Shown piece by piece: positions 18,609 to 26,257 of a stretch of 64,000 nt of DNA. Where the stretch lies: the NCBI RefSeq assembly GCF_038002825.1, contig NZ_JBBODF010000001.1, forward strand, positions 5,084,001 to 5,148,000, read 5' to 3'. The stretch comes from Paenibacillus sp. FSL H8-0048. Its GTDB lineage: Bacteria > Bacillota > Bacilli > Paenibacillales > Paenibacillaceae. The first letter of the stretch is position 1. Each line of letters opens with the position of its first letter. The notes beneath the pieces were generated by a model, which saw only the letters and a program-made list of their open reading frames with translations, made no database searches and was not told the DNA's origin. The translations under genes were made by a program, and so were the position numbers.

Positions 18609-18947
18609 ATGTCTGAACATAATCATGTGGTGAGTAAGGACGGCAGTGTGACCATGAACCGGGTAACGGAGGCGCTGGACCGGATTGATCCGGGGCAGAA
18701 GGAAATGATACTGGACAACTTCGAGCACTTCAAGGCGTATTTAGGAAAGCGCATTCAATTGGCGCAAAAAATCGGTCTCAGCGACGAACAGCTGGCACTG
18801 GCCGCCGAGAAAATCGCCGGTTACCTGGCAGCGTATGAGGAGCCCCGCAATAGTGAAGAGAAGCTGCTGCTGGAATTGTGGAAGGCCGGCAACAAGGAGG
18901 AGCGCCACCGTCTGGCGCATATGCTGGTGAAGATGGTGCAACAGTAA
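18609..18947 (+). CDS. DUF3243 protein (YmfJ-like)
   Basis: 112 residues from the ATG at 18609, with GGGAGG at 18594-18599. The segment from LDNFEHFKAYLGKRI through GLSDEQLALAAEKIAGYLA to EEKLLLELWKAGNKEERHRLAHMLVKMV matches the small helical DUF3243 family, of which B. subtilis YmfJ is a member. The function is unknown. The N-terminus carries about 30 extra residues compared with YmfJ. A terminator follows. Confidence 0.8.
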   Translation: MSEHNHVVSKDGSVTMNRVTEALDRIDPGQKEMILDNFEHFKAYLGKRIQLAQKIGLSDEQLALAAEKIAGYLAAYEEPRNSEEKLLLELWKAGNKEERHRLAHMLVKMVQQ

Positions 18948-19065
18948 AAGAGGCAGCGCCGGTAAGCAACAGGAGCACTACCAGTATCACCAACAGCATC
19001 GGGTAACATGGCTCCCTGAAAAAGGAACATGAACAGCGTTGATGCATTCCTTCCTAGTGAAAATT

Positions 19066-19104
19066 AAACAGGCGGCTCCGTGATCCTTGAAGAGCCGCCT
19101 GTTT
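19066..19104 (+). terminator. Terminator after the DUF3243 gene
   Basis: AAACAGGCGGCTC pairs perfectly with GAGCCGCCTGTTT. The gap 18948-19281 otherwise shows no gene. Confidence 0.75.
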
Positions 19105-19281
19105 CCTGTGCAAGTAACCTTTGACACATCTGTCTGTGGCTGAACTGTATCTTCAGCCCGTGCGTTTGTTTGGGCGGATTATAGTCTTCCGTTTGTGAAT
19201 TACAACGGTACGGGTATAGTTAGTATAGGATGTACGGTATGCTGAAGCCTCGAAAATCCAACCCATTGGAGCTGCTCTCAT

Positions 19282-20304
19282 ATGAAATTAAGCATTCTCG
19301 ATCAATCCCCGGTGCCGGAGGGAAGCACTCCGGCCGAAGCGCTCCGGCAGACGGCGCTGCTGGCCCGCGAGGCGGAGCGGCTCGGCTATCACCGTTTCTG
19401 GGTCGCGGAGCATCATGCTGCGCCGGGCCTCGCCGGCTCCAGCCCTGAAGTGCTGATGGCGCATCTTGCTGCGGTGACCTCAGCGATCCGCATCGGCTCG
19501 GGAGCGGTGCTGCTCCCGCATTACAGTGCGTTCAAGGTCGCTGAGAATTTTCGTGTCCTGGAGGCGCTCTATCCCGGGCGGATCGACCTTGGGATAGGGC
19601 GGGCGGCAGGCGGCGGCGCTCTGGCCGCCAAAGCACTGCAGGATACCCGTGTCACTATTGACGACGTTGACCGGTACGAGCAGCAGATTCAGGAGCTGGT
19701 GGCCTATCTCTATGAATCTGAGGGCGGAGCCTCCCCGCGGCGGTATGCCGGATTACGGGCAACGCCTGCGGTGGATTCAGCGCCGGAGGTCTGGCTGCTG
19801 GGCTCAAGCCGGGAGAGTGCGGCGCTTTCGGCCCGGCTGGGAACCGGGTATGCCTTCGCCCGGTTCATTGCCCGGAATGGAGGAGCAGGCGCGGTGCATG
19901 ATTACCAGGACAGCTTCACGCCGTCCGTGGCTGCTGCAACGCCGAAGTCGCTGCTTGCGGTGTTCGCCGTCTGTGCGGAGACATCGGCGGGGGCAGACCG
20001 GCTGGCTGCCAGTATGGATCTCTCGCTAGTCAGCCTGGAGAGAGAACACATCTCTTCCCCGACTCCGTCCGTAGAGACTGCGCTGAACTATACATATACC
20101 CCGTACGACCGCTTCACCATTACAGATAACCGGAAGCGGATGGTCATAGGCTCGCCTGCTGAAGTCAGGGAGCAGCTTCAGCTGCTGGCTGAAGAGTACC
20201 GCTGCGGGGAACTGATGATTTCTTCGCATATCCATGACTTCGCGGACAAGCTGCAATCCATCCGGCTCATCGCCGAAGCCTGCGGGCTGGAACGCAGGGC
20301 GTAG
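19282..20304 (+). CDS. LLM-class flavin-dependent oxidoreductase (MsnO8/YhbW-like)
   Basis: 340 residues of a luciferase-like TIM barrel. The opening LSILDQSPVPEG, then ERLGYHRFWVAEHHA, IRIGSGAVLLPHYS and RIDLGIGRAAGG, define the alkanal-monooxygenase-like subgroup found in many Bacillota. It probably uses FMNH2 from a partner reductase; the substrate is unknown. It is a separate unit from glutathione peroxidase, 84 bp downstream. The ribosome site is weak (GGAGCTGC). Confidence 0.88.
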   Translation: MKLSILDQSPVPEGSTPAEALRQTALLAREAERLGYHRFWVAEHHAAPGLAGSSPEVLMAHLAAVTSAIRIGSGAVLLPHYSAFKVAENFRVLEALYPGRIDLGIGRAAGGGALAAKALQDTRVTIDDVDRYEQQIQELVAYLYESEGGASPRRYAGLRATPAVDSAPEVWLLGSSRESAALSARLGTGYAFARFIARNGGAGAVHDYQDSFTPSVAAATPKSLLAVFAVCAETSAGADRLAASMDLSLVSLEREHISSPTPSVETALNYTYTPYDRFTITDNRKRMVIGSPAEVREQLQLLAEEYRCGELMISSHIHDFADKLQSIRLIAEACGLERRA

Positions 20305-20388
20305 CCATCCCCGCCGGAATTTGGTTTTGGCTGCGAATAGGGTAAAATAAAGAGGTGAATTATATAGCCGAAAGGAAGCGAAGCAGAA

Positions 20389-20865
20389 ATGTCAATTTAT
20401 AGTTTTTCCGGAGTGAAGCCTTCGGGTACTGAAGTGCCGTTTAAGGACTATGAGGGCAAGGTGCTGCTGATCGCCAATACGGCCAGCAAGTGCGGACTGA
20501 CCCCGCAATACGGAGATTTGCAGAAGCTGCACGAGCATTACGGGGACCAGGGGCTGGTAGTGCTGGGCTTTCCGTGCAACCAGTTCGGGGGTCAGGAACC
20601 GGGCACAAGCGAGGAAGCGGAGTCCTTTTGCCAAATTAACTATGGAGTCACGTTCCCGGTGTTCGCCAAGGTCGATGTGAATGGTCCGGAGGCGAGTCTG
20701 CTGTTTCAATATTTGAAGGGCCAGCAGCCGGGTGACGGCGAGAGCAGTGATATCCAGTGGAACTTCACCAAGTTCCTGGTGGACCGCAGCGGCAATGTAG
20801 TGGCCCGGGTCGAGCCGAAGGAATCACCGGAGAGCATGAAGGGGCTTATCGAATCTCTGCTGTAA
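20389..20865 (+). CDS. Glutathione peroxidase family protein (probably thioredoxin-dependent)
   Basis: 158 residues, the usual length. The active-site segment NTASKCGLTPQY carries a cysteine (not selenocysteine), with the Gln/Trp partners in FPCNQFGGQEPG and WNFTKFLV. In Gram-positive bacteria these enzymes normally draw electrons from thioredoxin rather than glutathione and detoxify lipid or organic peroxides. It is cytosolic, with no signal peptide. Confidence 0.93.
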   Translation: MSIYSFSGVKPSGTEVPFKDYEGKVLLIANTASKCGLTPQYGDLQKLHEHYGDQGLVVLGFPCNQFGGQEPGTSEEAESFCQINYGVTFPVFAKVDVNGPEASLLFQYLKGQQPGDGESSDIQWNFTKFLVDRSGNVVARVEPKESPESMKGLIESLL

Positions 20866-21029
20866 TGAGGCTGAAATCCTTTGCGCTGAAGTTACCCTTT
20901 ATGAAAATTATCCTTGAATCTTTTCAGAGACCCTGTATTCTTTGAAGAGACATGTTTCGCGTGACACCATGAATGGCTTACAGGAAGCAAGGATGCAGGA
21001 TAATAACGGCAGGAGGGTTACATACAGGC

Positions 21030-22664
21030 ATGAGGTTAATTACAGAGGTAGCATCGGCAGCGGGGATCAAGGAAGAGCATCTGGAACTGTACGGCAAATA
21101 TAAAAGCAAGCTGGCGCCCTCGCTCTGGGCAGAGCTGAAGCACAAACCGGACGGCAAGCTGGTTCTGGTTACCGCAATGAATCCTACACCGGCAGGTGAA
21201 GGCAAGACGCTGACGACGATCGGGCTCGCCCAGGCGATGAATGCAGCGGGTGTACGCACGGTAGCAGCGCTGCGTGAGCCTTCGCTTGGTCCGTGTCTTG
21301 GGATGAAGGGCGGAGCGACCGGGGGCGGCAAGGCGCAGATCGTTCCGGCAGATGAGATCAACCTGCATTTCACCGGGGATATCCATGCTGTAACAGCGGC
21401 GCATAACCTGCTCTCGGCGATGATCGACAATCATATGTTCCAGGGCAACAGCCTGGGGCTTGATCCGCAGCGGATCGTCTGGAAACGTGTTATGGATATG
21501 AATGACCGCAGCCTGCGGAATATTGTGACCGGCATTGGTGACGGCAACGGAACTGTGCGGGAGAGCGGTTTTCAGATTACAACAGCCTCGGAGATTATGG
21601 CCGTGCTCTGCCTGTGCAGCGACCTTGCGGATCTGAAGCAGCGGCTTAGCCGTATTCTGGTCGGGTATGACCATGCAGGACAACCGGTAACCGCCCAGGC
21701 AATTGGAGCTGTGGAGGCGATGACTGCGCTGTTGAAGGAGGCGGTGAAGCCGAATCTGGTGCAGACGCTGGAAGGAACCCCGGTCATTGTGCATGGCGGC
21801 CCGTTCGCCAATATTGCCCACGGCTGCAGCAGTGTGATCGGAACCCGCTACGCGCTGAAGCTGGGCGATGTGGTGGTGACCGAGGCAGGCTTCGGCGCGG
21901 ACCTGGGCGCGGAGAAATTCATGGACATCAAATGCCGCCAGGCGGGGCTTGCTCCTGCTGCGGCTGTCCTGGTGGTTACGGTGAAGTCGCTCAAATACAA
22001 CGGCGGTGTCCGCAAGGAAGAGCTGTATGAGGGCAACCGGCCGGCGCTGCTCTCCGGCTTGTCCAATATAGAGCGGCATATTGAGAATCTGCGCAAGTTC
22101 GGCGTGCCTGTGCTGGTGGCGCTGAATTATTTTGAAGGGGATGCCCCTGCTGAAGTGAATGAGGTGCTGGAGGCTTGCGGGCGGCTGGGTGTACCTGCTG
22201 CGGTATCCAAGGTATGGGCGGAGGGAAGCGCGGGCGGACAGGAGCTGGCGAAGGAGCTGCTGAAGCTGCTGGACCAGGAGGAGCCTGTGCAGTACGCACC
22301 GCTATATGACGACCATCTGGATATTCCGTCCAAAATTAACCGCATTGTCACGGAGATCTACCGTGGAGCTGGAGTAGCCTTCTCTCCGGCCGCTAAGCGC
22401 AGTCTAGCTATTATTGACCGGCTGGGCCTGCACCATCTTCAAGTCTGCATGGCCAAAACCCCGTATTCCTTCTCGGATCAGCCCCGGCTGCTCGGAGCCC
22501 CGGAAGGCTTCACCATGGGCGTCCGGGACATCACCCTGTCCCTCGGGGCGGGATTCGCTGTAGTGATCACCGGCAACATGGTCACGATGCCGGGCCTCCC
22601 CGCCAAGCCGGCGGCAGAAGGAATACTGGTGGATGAGGATGGCGTAATTTCCGGTCTGGAATAA
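21030..22664 (+). CDS. fhs: Formate-tetrahydrofolate ligase
   Basis: 544 residues from the ATG at 21030, behind AGGAGGG at 21011-21017; the frame is open from 20973 but lacks a site there. The N-terminus (LYGKYKSKL) and the ATP-binding loop TPAGEGKTLTTIGL, followed by LREPSLGPCLGMKGGATGGG, are invariant in this family. It joins formate to tetrahydrofolate using ATP to make 10-formyl-THF for purines and formyl-methionine. A formate/nitrite channel gene lies about 2.2 kb downstream, which may be a functional link. A terminator follows. Confidence 0.97.
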   Translation: MRLITEVASAAGIKEEHLELYGKYKSKLAPSLWAELKHKPDGKLVLVTAMNPTPAGEGKTLTTIGLAQAMNAAGVRTVAALREPSLGPCLGMKGGATGGGKAQIVPADEINLHFTGDIHAVTAAHNLLSAMIDNHMFQGNSLGLDPQRIVWKRVMDMNDRSLRNIVTGIGDGNGTVRESGFQITTASEIMAVLCLCSDLADLKQRLSRILVGYDHAGQPVTAQAIGAVEAMTALLKEAVKPNLVQTLEGTPVIVHGGPFANIAHGCSSVIGTRYALKLGDVVVTEAGFGADLGAEKFMDIKCRQAGLAPAAAVLVVTVKSLKYNGGVRKEELYEGNRPALLSGLSNIERHIENLRKFGVPVLVALNYFEGDAPAEVNEVLEACGRLGVPAAVSKVWAEGSAGGQELAKELLKLLDQEEPVQYAPLYDDHLDIPSKINRIVTEIYRGAGVAFSPAAKRSLAIIDRLGLHHLQVCMAKTPYSFSDQPRLLGAPEGFTMGVRDITLSLGAGFAVVITGNMVTMPGLPAKPAAEGILVDEDGVISGLE

Positions 22665-22693
22665 GGCATCCCTGAGCTAATAGTTCTAGTGTG

Positions 22694-22737
22694 GCCTCAC
22701 TTTACCGCAGGTATGCTGCGGAGGGTGAGGCTATTTT
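22694..22737 (+). terminator. Terminator after fhs
   Basis: GCCTCAC/GTGAGGC and an inner CCGCAG/CTGCGG stem, followed by TATTTT. Confidence 0.85.
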
Positions 22738-22742
22738 GTATG

Positions 22743-22922
22743 CGGAAAACCAATCACAATGGGAGATGTCGCAGGCACATGGACCAAATGTATGCGAAAA
22801 AACGATCACAATTGGACCGGGAGCGCCGCATAGGCCAAATGTAATCGAAAAACCGATCACAAATGGACGGGGAGCGTCGCGTAAGCCGAATGTAATCGAA
22901 AAACCGATCACAATGGGACCGG
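22743..22922. repeat. 51-bp tandem repeats, GAAAAA-loop family, array 2
   Basis: Three and a half units with a period near 51 bp. Each has a TGTATGC or TGTAATC arm, the GAAAAACC loop and GATCACA. The unit is 17 codons long, so a plus-strand frame appears to encode a repeating peptide, but the related arrays elsewhere are out of frame. It lies between the fhs terminator and the NADH oxidase promoter; nothing else is seen in 22740-23090. Confidence 0.8.
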
Positions 22923-23090
22923 GATTCGCCACCTCAGTCAAGCTCTCTCCTGCGGTTTCCTGCTCCTGGCAGACATAATGCCCCTCCTCCGGGGGAAACT
23001 AAGCCAAGGTTGAAGAGCGCATCGGCGGTACTAGTGGAGTGGATAACGGGGTGAAACTCCAAAGTTATTAAAATTTAAAATTGTGAACAT

Positions 23091-23168
23091 TGTGAGAAAA
23101 ATCACAAAACTACTTGTAATGTGATAAATATCACAATATAATCAATGTATAAAGTGAAAACAATCACA
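23091..23168 (+). promoter_or_regulatory. Three FNR/CRP-type boxes upstream of NADH oxidase
   Basis: TGTGA-N6-TCACA occurs at 23091-23106 and 23120-23135, and AGTGA-N6-TCACA at 23153-23168. This is the FNR consensus known from B. subtilis. The boxes lie 56-133 bp before the start codon in A+T-rich DNA. They predict oxygen-responsive control; the regulator itself is not in the window. Confidence 0.75.
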
Positions 23169-23223
23169 AATGTAAACACAAGCCCTACTAAATAAGCTTT
23201 TCAACTTGGAGGAGGAAGAAATC

Positions 23224-24588
23224 ATGAAAGTAGCAGTCATTGGATGTACCCACGCCGGAACGGCCGCCATAGTAAATACCGCACAGTTATACCCGGATGC
23301 ACAAATAACGGTGTACGAGCGAAACGATAATATCTCATTCCTGTCTTGCGGCATTGCCTTATACGTTGGCGGTGTGGTCAAGGACCCGCAGGGACTATTC
23401 TATTCCTCCCCGGAACAGCTGGCTGCGCTGGGTGTGCAGACGAAGATGCGCCATGAGGTAATCAACATTGACACCGCCCGCCGGACGCTGAAAGCCCGCA
23501 ACCTCGTGACCGGCGAGGAAATGGAAGATACTTATGACAAACTAATTATGACAACCGGCTCATGGCCGATCGTGCCTAAGCTCGAAGGAATAGAGATGGA
23601 GGGCATCCTGCTCTCGAAAAACTACAATCACTCCAACACCATTATCGAAGAAGCGCAGAAGGTGAATAGAATTACTGTGGTCGGTGCCGGATATATCGGG
23701 GTCGAGCTGGTGGAAGCTTTTCAGATGAACGGCAAGGAAGTTACGCTGATTGATGGGGAAGACCGCATCCTGAGCAAATATCTCGATGAAGAGTTCACCG
23801 CACCGATCCAGCAGTCGCTTGAGGATCACGGCATTAAGCTGGCGCTGGGCGAGAAGGTCGCCTCCTTCGCAGGGGAGAACGGCAGAGTGACCAAGGTGAT
23901 TACGAGCAAGGGTGAGCATGAGACGGATCTGGTGATTCTCTGCATTGGCTTCCGTCCGAATACTGACCTGCTGAAGGGTCAAGTGGATATGCTGCCGAAC
24001 GGCGCGATTATGGTGAACGATTATATGCAGACCAGCCTGCCGGATGTCTATGCTGCCGGTGACAGCTGCGCGATTCATTACAATCCTACTGGTAAACACG
24101 CGTATATCCCGCTGGCCACCAACGCAGTGCGCATGGGAACGCTGGTCGCCCGCAATCTGGTCTCGAATACGATCCCTTACATGGGTACGCAAGGAACATC
24201 GGGCATCAAGATCTATGAGGACAATATTGCCGGAACCGGACTGACGGAAGAGGCGGCTGCAGCCGAGGGAATGGATACGGAGAGTGTGATGCTGATCGAC
24301 AACTACCGTCCGGAGTTCATGCCGACCTTCGAGCAGGTTCAGGTAAAAGTGGTCTTTGACCGTGCCACCCGCCGCATACTGGGCGCGCAGATTATGTCCA
24401 AGATGGATCTGACGCAGTCGATCAATACCGTATCGGTCTGCATCCAGAATAAGATGACCGTTGACCAGCTGGCCTTCATCGACTTCTTCTTCCAGCCGCA
24501 TTACAACAAGCCTTGGAACTTCCTGAACACCGCAGGCCTTCAGGCTCTGCCGAAACCGGCTCCAGTCAAAGAACCTGTACATGTATAA
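23224..24588 (+). CDS. NADH oxidase/CoA-disulfide reductase family flavoprotein
   Basis: 454 residues from the ATG at 23224, behind GGAGGAGG. FAD-binding VAVIGCTHAGTAA opens the protein, the redox cysteine is in SFLSCGIAL (about residue 42), and the NAD-binding loop is VVGAGYIGVELVEAF. The C-terminal dimer domain ends in FFQPHYNKPWN. This is the single-cysteine family of water-forming NADH oxidases and CoA-disulfide reductases; the SFLSCG context and length fit NADH oxidase best. It would regenerate NAD+ and remove oxygen during the oxic/anoxic switch, consistent with the FNR-like boxes. Confidence 0.9.
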   Translation: MKVAVIGCTHAGTAAIVNTAQLYPDAQITVYERNDNISFLSCGIALYVGGVVKDPQGLFYSSPEQLAALGVQTKMRHEVINIDTARRTLKARNLVTGEEMEDTYDKLIMTTGSWPIVPKLEGIEMEGILLSKNYNHSNTIIEEAQKVNRITVVGAGYIGVELVEAFQMNGKEVTLIDGEDRILSKYLDEEFTAPIQQSLEDHGIKLALGEKVASFAGENGRVTKVITSKGEHETDLVILCIGFRPNTDLLKGQVDMLPNGAIMVNDYMQTSLPDVYAAGDSCAIHYNPTGKHAYIPLATNAVRMGTLVARNLVSNTIPYMGTQGTSGIKIYEDNIAGTGLTEEAAAAEGMDTESVMLIDNYRPEFMPTFEQVQVKVVFDRATRRILGAQIMSKMDLTQSINTVSVCIQNKMTVDQLAFIDFFFQPHYNKPWNFLNTAGLQALPKPAPVKEPVHV

Positions 24589-24605
24589 AAGCTAACATTT
24601 TGCCG

Positions 24606-24629
24606 GAGCCCGCTTAGGGCTCTTTTTTT
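24606..24629 (+). terminator. Terminator after NADH oxidase
   Basis: AGCCC-GCTTA-GGGCT followed by C and seven T residues. Confidence 0.9.
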
Positions 24630-24650
24630 GGGTACGGCAGAGGCGTGTGG

Positions 24651-24682
24651 GCCGGATGTGGTCGAAAAACCGATCACGAAGG
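24651..24682. repeat. Single GAAAAA-loop repeat unit
   Basis: One unit aligned with array 2: GTGGTC, the GAAAAACC loop, then GATCAC. The stem contains a G-U pair where array 2 has a mismatch, so pairing is kept. Confidence 0.65.
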
Positions 24683-24771
24683 GGAGGCTGCAGGCATTTT
24701 GTTCTGCAATAGTAGCTCGGGGATGAAAAAATATACCATGCCGCCAGCTTTTATGGTAAATTTGACATGTC

Positions 24772-24836
24772 AGTGAAAACTTTCACTTGGTTTTTCGGAT
24801 AGTGATTTTTATCACGTAAATGTGATTAGGATCACG
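24772..24836 (+). promoter_or_regulatory. Three FNR/CRP-type boxes upstream of the formate/nitrite channel
   Basis: AGTGA-N6-TCACT at 24772-24787, AGTGA-N6-TCACG at 24801-24816 and TGTGA-N6-TCACG at 24821-24836. The first two are centred 29 bp apart, the same as the first two boxes before NADH oxidase. Confidence 0.7.
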
Positions 24837-24888
24837 TTACAATGGCATAAAGGAACAAATTTTAAGTAATTAGAAGGGGATAGGAATC

Positions 24889-25716
24889 ATGGCTTATAAC
24901 AAACCGCAGGGAATCGCTGAAGTTACGGTAGAGAACGGAGTCAAGAAGGCACACAATCCGCTTAGCACTGTACTCATTCTCGGTTTTCTGGGAGGAGCGT
25001 TTATCGCGCTCGGATTTTTGCTGGATATTCGTGTCATTGCCGGTGCACCTGCCGAGTGGGGGTCCATTGCTAACTTCATCGGGGCTGCGGTGTTCCCGGT
25101 TGGACTCATTCTGGTGCTGCTTGCCGGAGGGGAACTGCTGACAGGCAATATGATGGCGGTGCCGCTGGCATTCATTGCGAAGAAGATCTCGTTCTGGGAA
25201 GTGATGAAGAATCTGGTGCTGATCACGCTCAGCAACCTGGCCGGTGCCTTGTTCGTCGCGTACTTCTTCGGTCACATCGTTGGCCTTACATCAGATGGTG
25301 TGTATCTGGAGAAGCTGGTAAGCATGGCGGAGCATAAGATCGATGCTACGTTCCTGCAGGCTTTTATCTCCGGGATCGGCTGTAACTGGCTCGTCGCGCT
25401 GGCGGTATGGCTGTCGTACGGGGCTGACAATTTCAGCGGCAAAATCCTTGGTATCTGGTTCCCGACCATGGCGTTTGTGGCCATCGGCTTCCAGCACGTT
25501 GTAGCTAACATGTTCCTTATCCCTGCTGCAATCTTCGAAGGACATTTCACCTGGGGCCAGTATGCGGCCAACTTCGTTCCGGTCTGGCTGGGCAATCTGA
25601 CGGGCGGCGCGATCTTCGTGGCTGCTGCGTACTGGATGGCCTATCTGCGCAAGGAGCCGGGAGCAGTGAACTCGGCTGCAGGCGTCCCTGCTGCTGGCTT
25701 GAAGAAACACGCTTAA
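24889..25716 (+). CDS. Formate/nitrite transporter (FNT family, FocA/NirC-like)
   Basis: 275 residues with six membrane helices. GGAFIALGF, the LAGGELLTGNMM segment, SNLAGALFVAYFFG and GIGCNWLVALAVWLS are characteristic FNT-channel features. These pentameric channels pass formate or nitrite across the cytoplasmic membrane. Its FNR-like boxes suggest it acts in anaerobic growth, moving either fermentation formate or nitrite from nitrate respiration. The motifs do not separate FocA from NirC. It is monocistronic with a terminator. Confidence 0.95.
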   Translation: MAYNKPQGIAEVTVENGVKKAHNPLSTVLILGFLGGAFIALGFLLDIRVIAGAPAEWGSIANFIGAAVFPVGLILVLLAGGELLTGNMMAVPLAFIAKKISFWEVMKNLVLITLSNLAGALFVAYFFGHIVGLTSDGVYLEKLVSMAEHKIDATFLQAFISGIGCNWLVALAVWLSYGADNFSGKILGIWFPTMAFVAIGFQHVVANMFLIPAAIFEGHFTWGQYAANFVPVWLGNLTGGAIFVAAAYWMAYLRKEPGAVNSAAGVPAAGLKKHA

Positions 25717-25773
25717 TCATTATCGGACCTGACCCGGTGTATATCGCCGGATTGTAACATAGCTTGGCCTAAG

Positions 25774-25831
25774 CACTTCCTGCTTCTCGGTACCCTGCTT
25801 CAAGGGATTCGCAGAGACAGGGAGTGTTTTT
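25774..25831 (+). terminator. Terminator after the FNT gene
   Basis: CACTTCCTGCTTCTC pairs imperfectly with GAGACAGGGAGTG, followed by TTTTT. Confidence 0.7.
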
Positions 25832-25860
25832 GCGTGAATATAACAGAATCATTCTCCCGA

Positions 25861-25924
25861 CACAAGTGGAAACGGCTTTGCCGTCCTTTTAAAAGGATAA
25901 TTTATAGAGTAAGACTTATAAATT
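25861..25924 (-). repeat. Dispersed two-hairpin repeat, copy 3 (inverted, shortened)
   Basis: The reverse complement of the copies at 834, 1336 and 30093, lacking the middle part. CACAAGTGG, GCCGTCCTTTTAAAAGGA and AATTTATA...TATAAATT are kept. Confidence 0.65.
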
Positions 25925-25940
25925 CTTATATTTAAACAAA

Positions 25941-25991
25941 ATTCACCGTGCAATCCGATTCGGGGGAACGAAATCGGATCTCACGGTGAAT
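25941..25991. repeat. Long interrupted hairpin of unknown role
   Basis: ATTCACCGTG (25941-25950) pairs with CACGGTGAAT (25982-25991), and inside it ATCCGATT pairs with AATCGGAT around CGGGGGAACGA. A second GC-rich hairpin (CCCCGG-GTT-CCGGGG, about 26021-26035) with a similar GGGGAACGAATC segment follows. There is no clean T-run, so this may be a structured leader RNA for the MFS gene rather than a terminator. I do not recognise a riboswitch class. Confidence 0.5.
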
Positions 25992-26257
25992 AAAATAGGG
26001 AGTGTTTCATATGGATCATTACCCCGGGTTCCGGGGAACGAATCAGTGCCGGCAAGGTATTTTTGTTTACGTGAGAAAGAGCGGGTTATAGAATATTAAT
26101 ATCGCTGGCGGCGGTGAAGACGGAATTGATTTTCAATAGAATAATTCCCTGGTTTGCCGCGATACAGCATTAACGCGAATACTTGCCCTGCCCCCTGTGT
26201 TGGGATGATACTGGATGGATTAATGACAGCTATGTTACAGGGGATGACAGACAAGAT

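Noticed and set aside
22691..22978. 95-residue plus-strand ORF with a repeating EKPIT segment.
   Set aside because: It starts inside the fhs terminator and runs through the 51-bp repeats; sister arrays are not in frame.
25941..25991. Guanidine-II (mini-ykkC) or c-di-AMP riboswitch.
   Set aside because: The ACGA-containing loop is only superficially similar; stem lengths and the required tandem ACGR tetraloops or ydaO core are not present.
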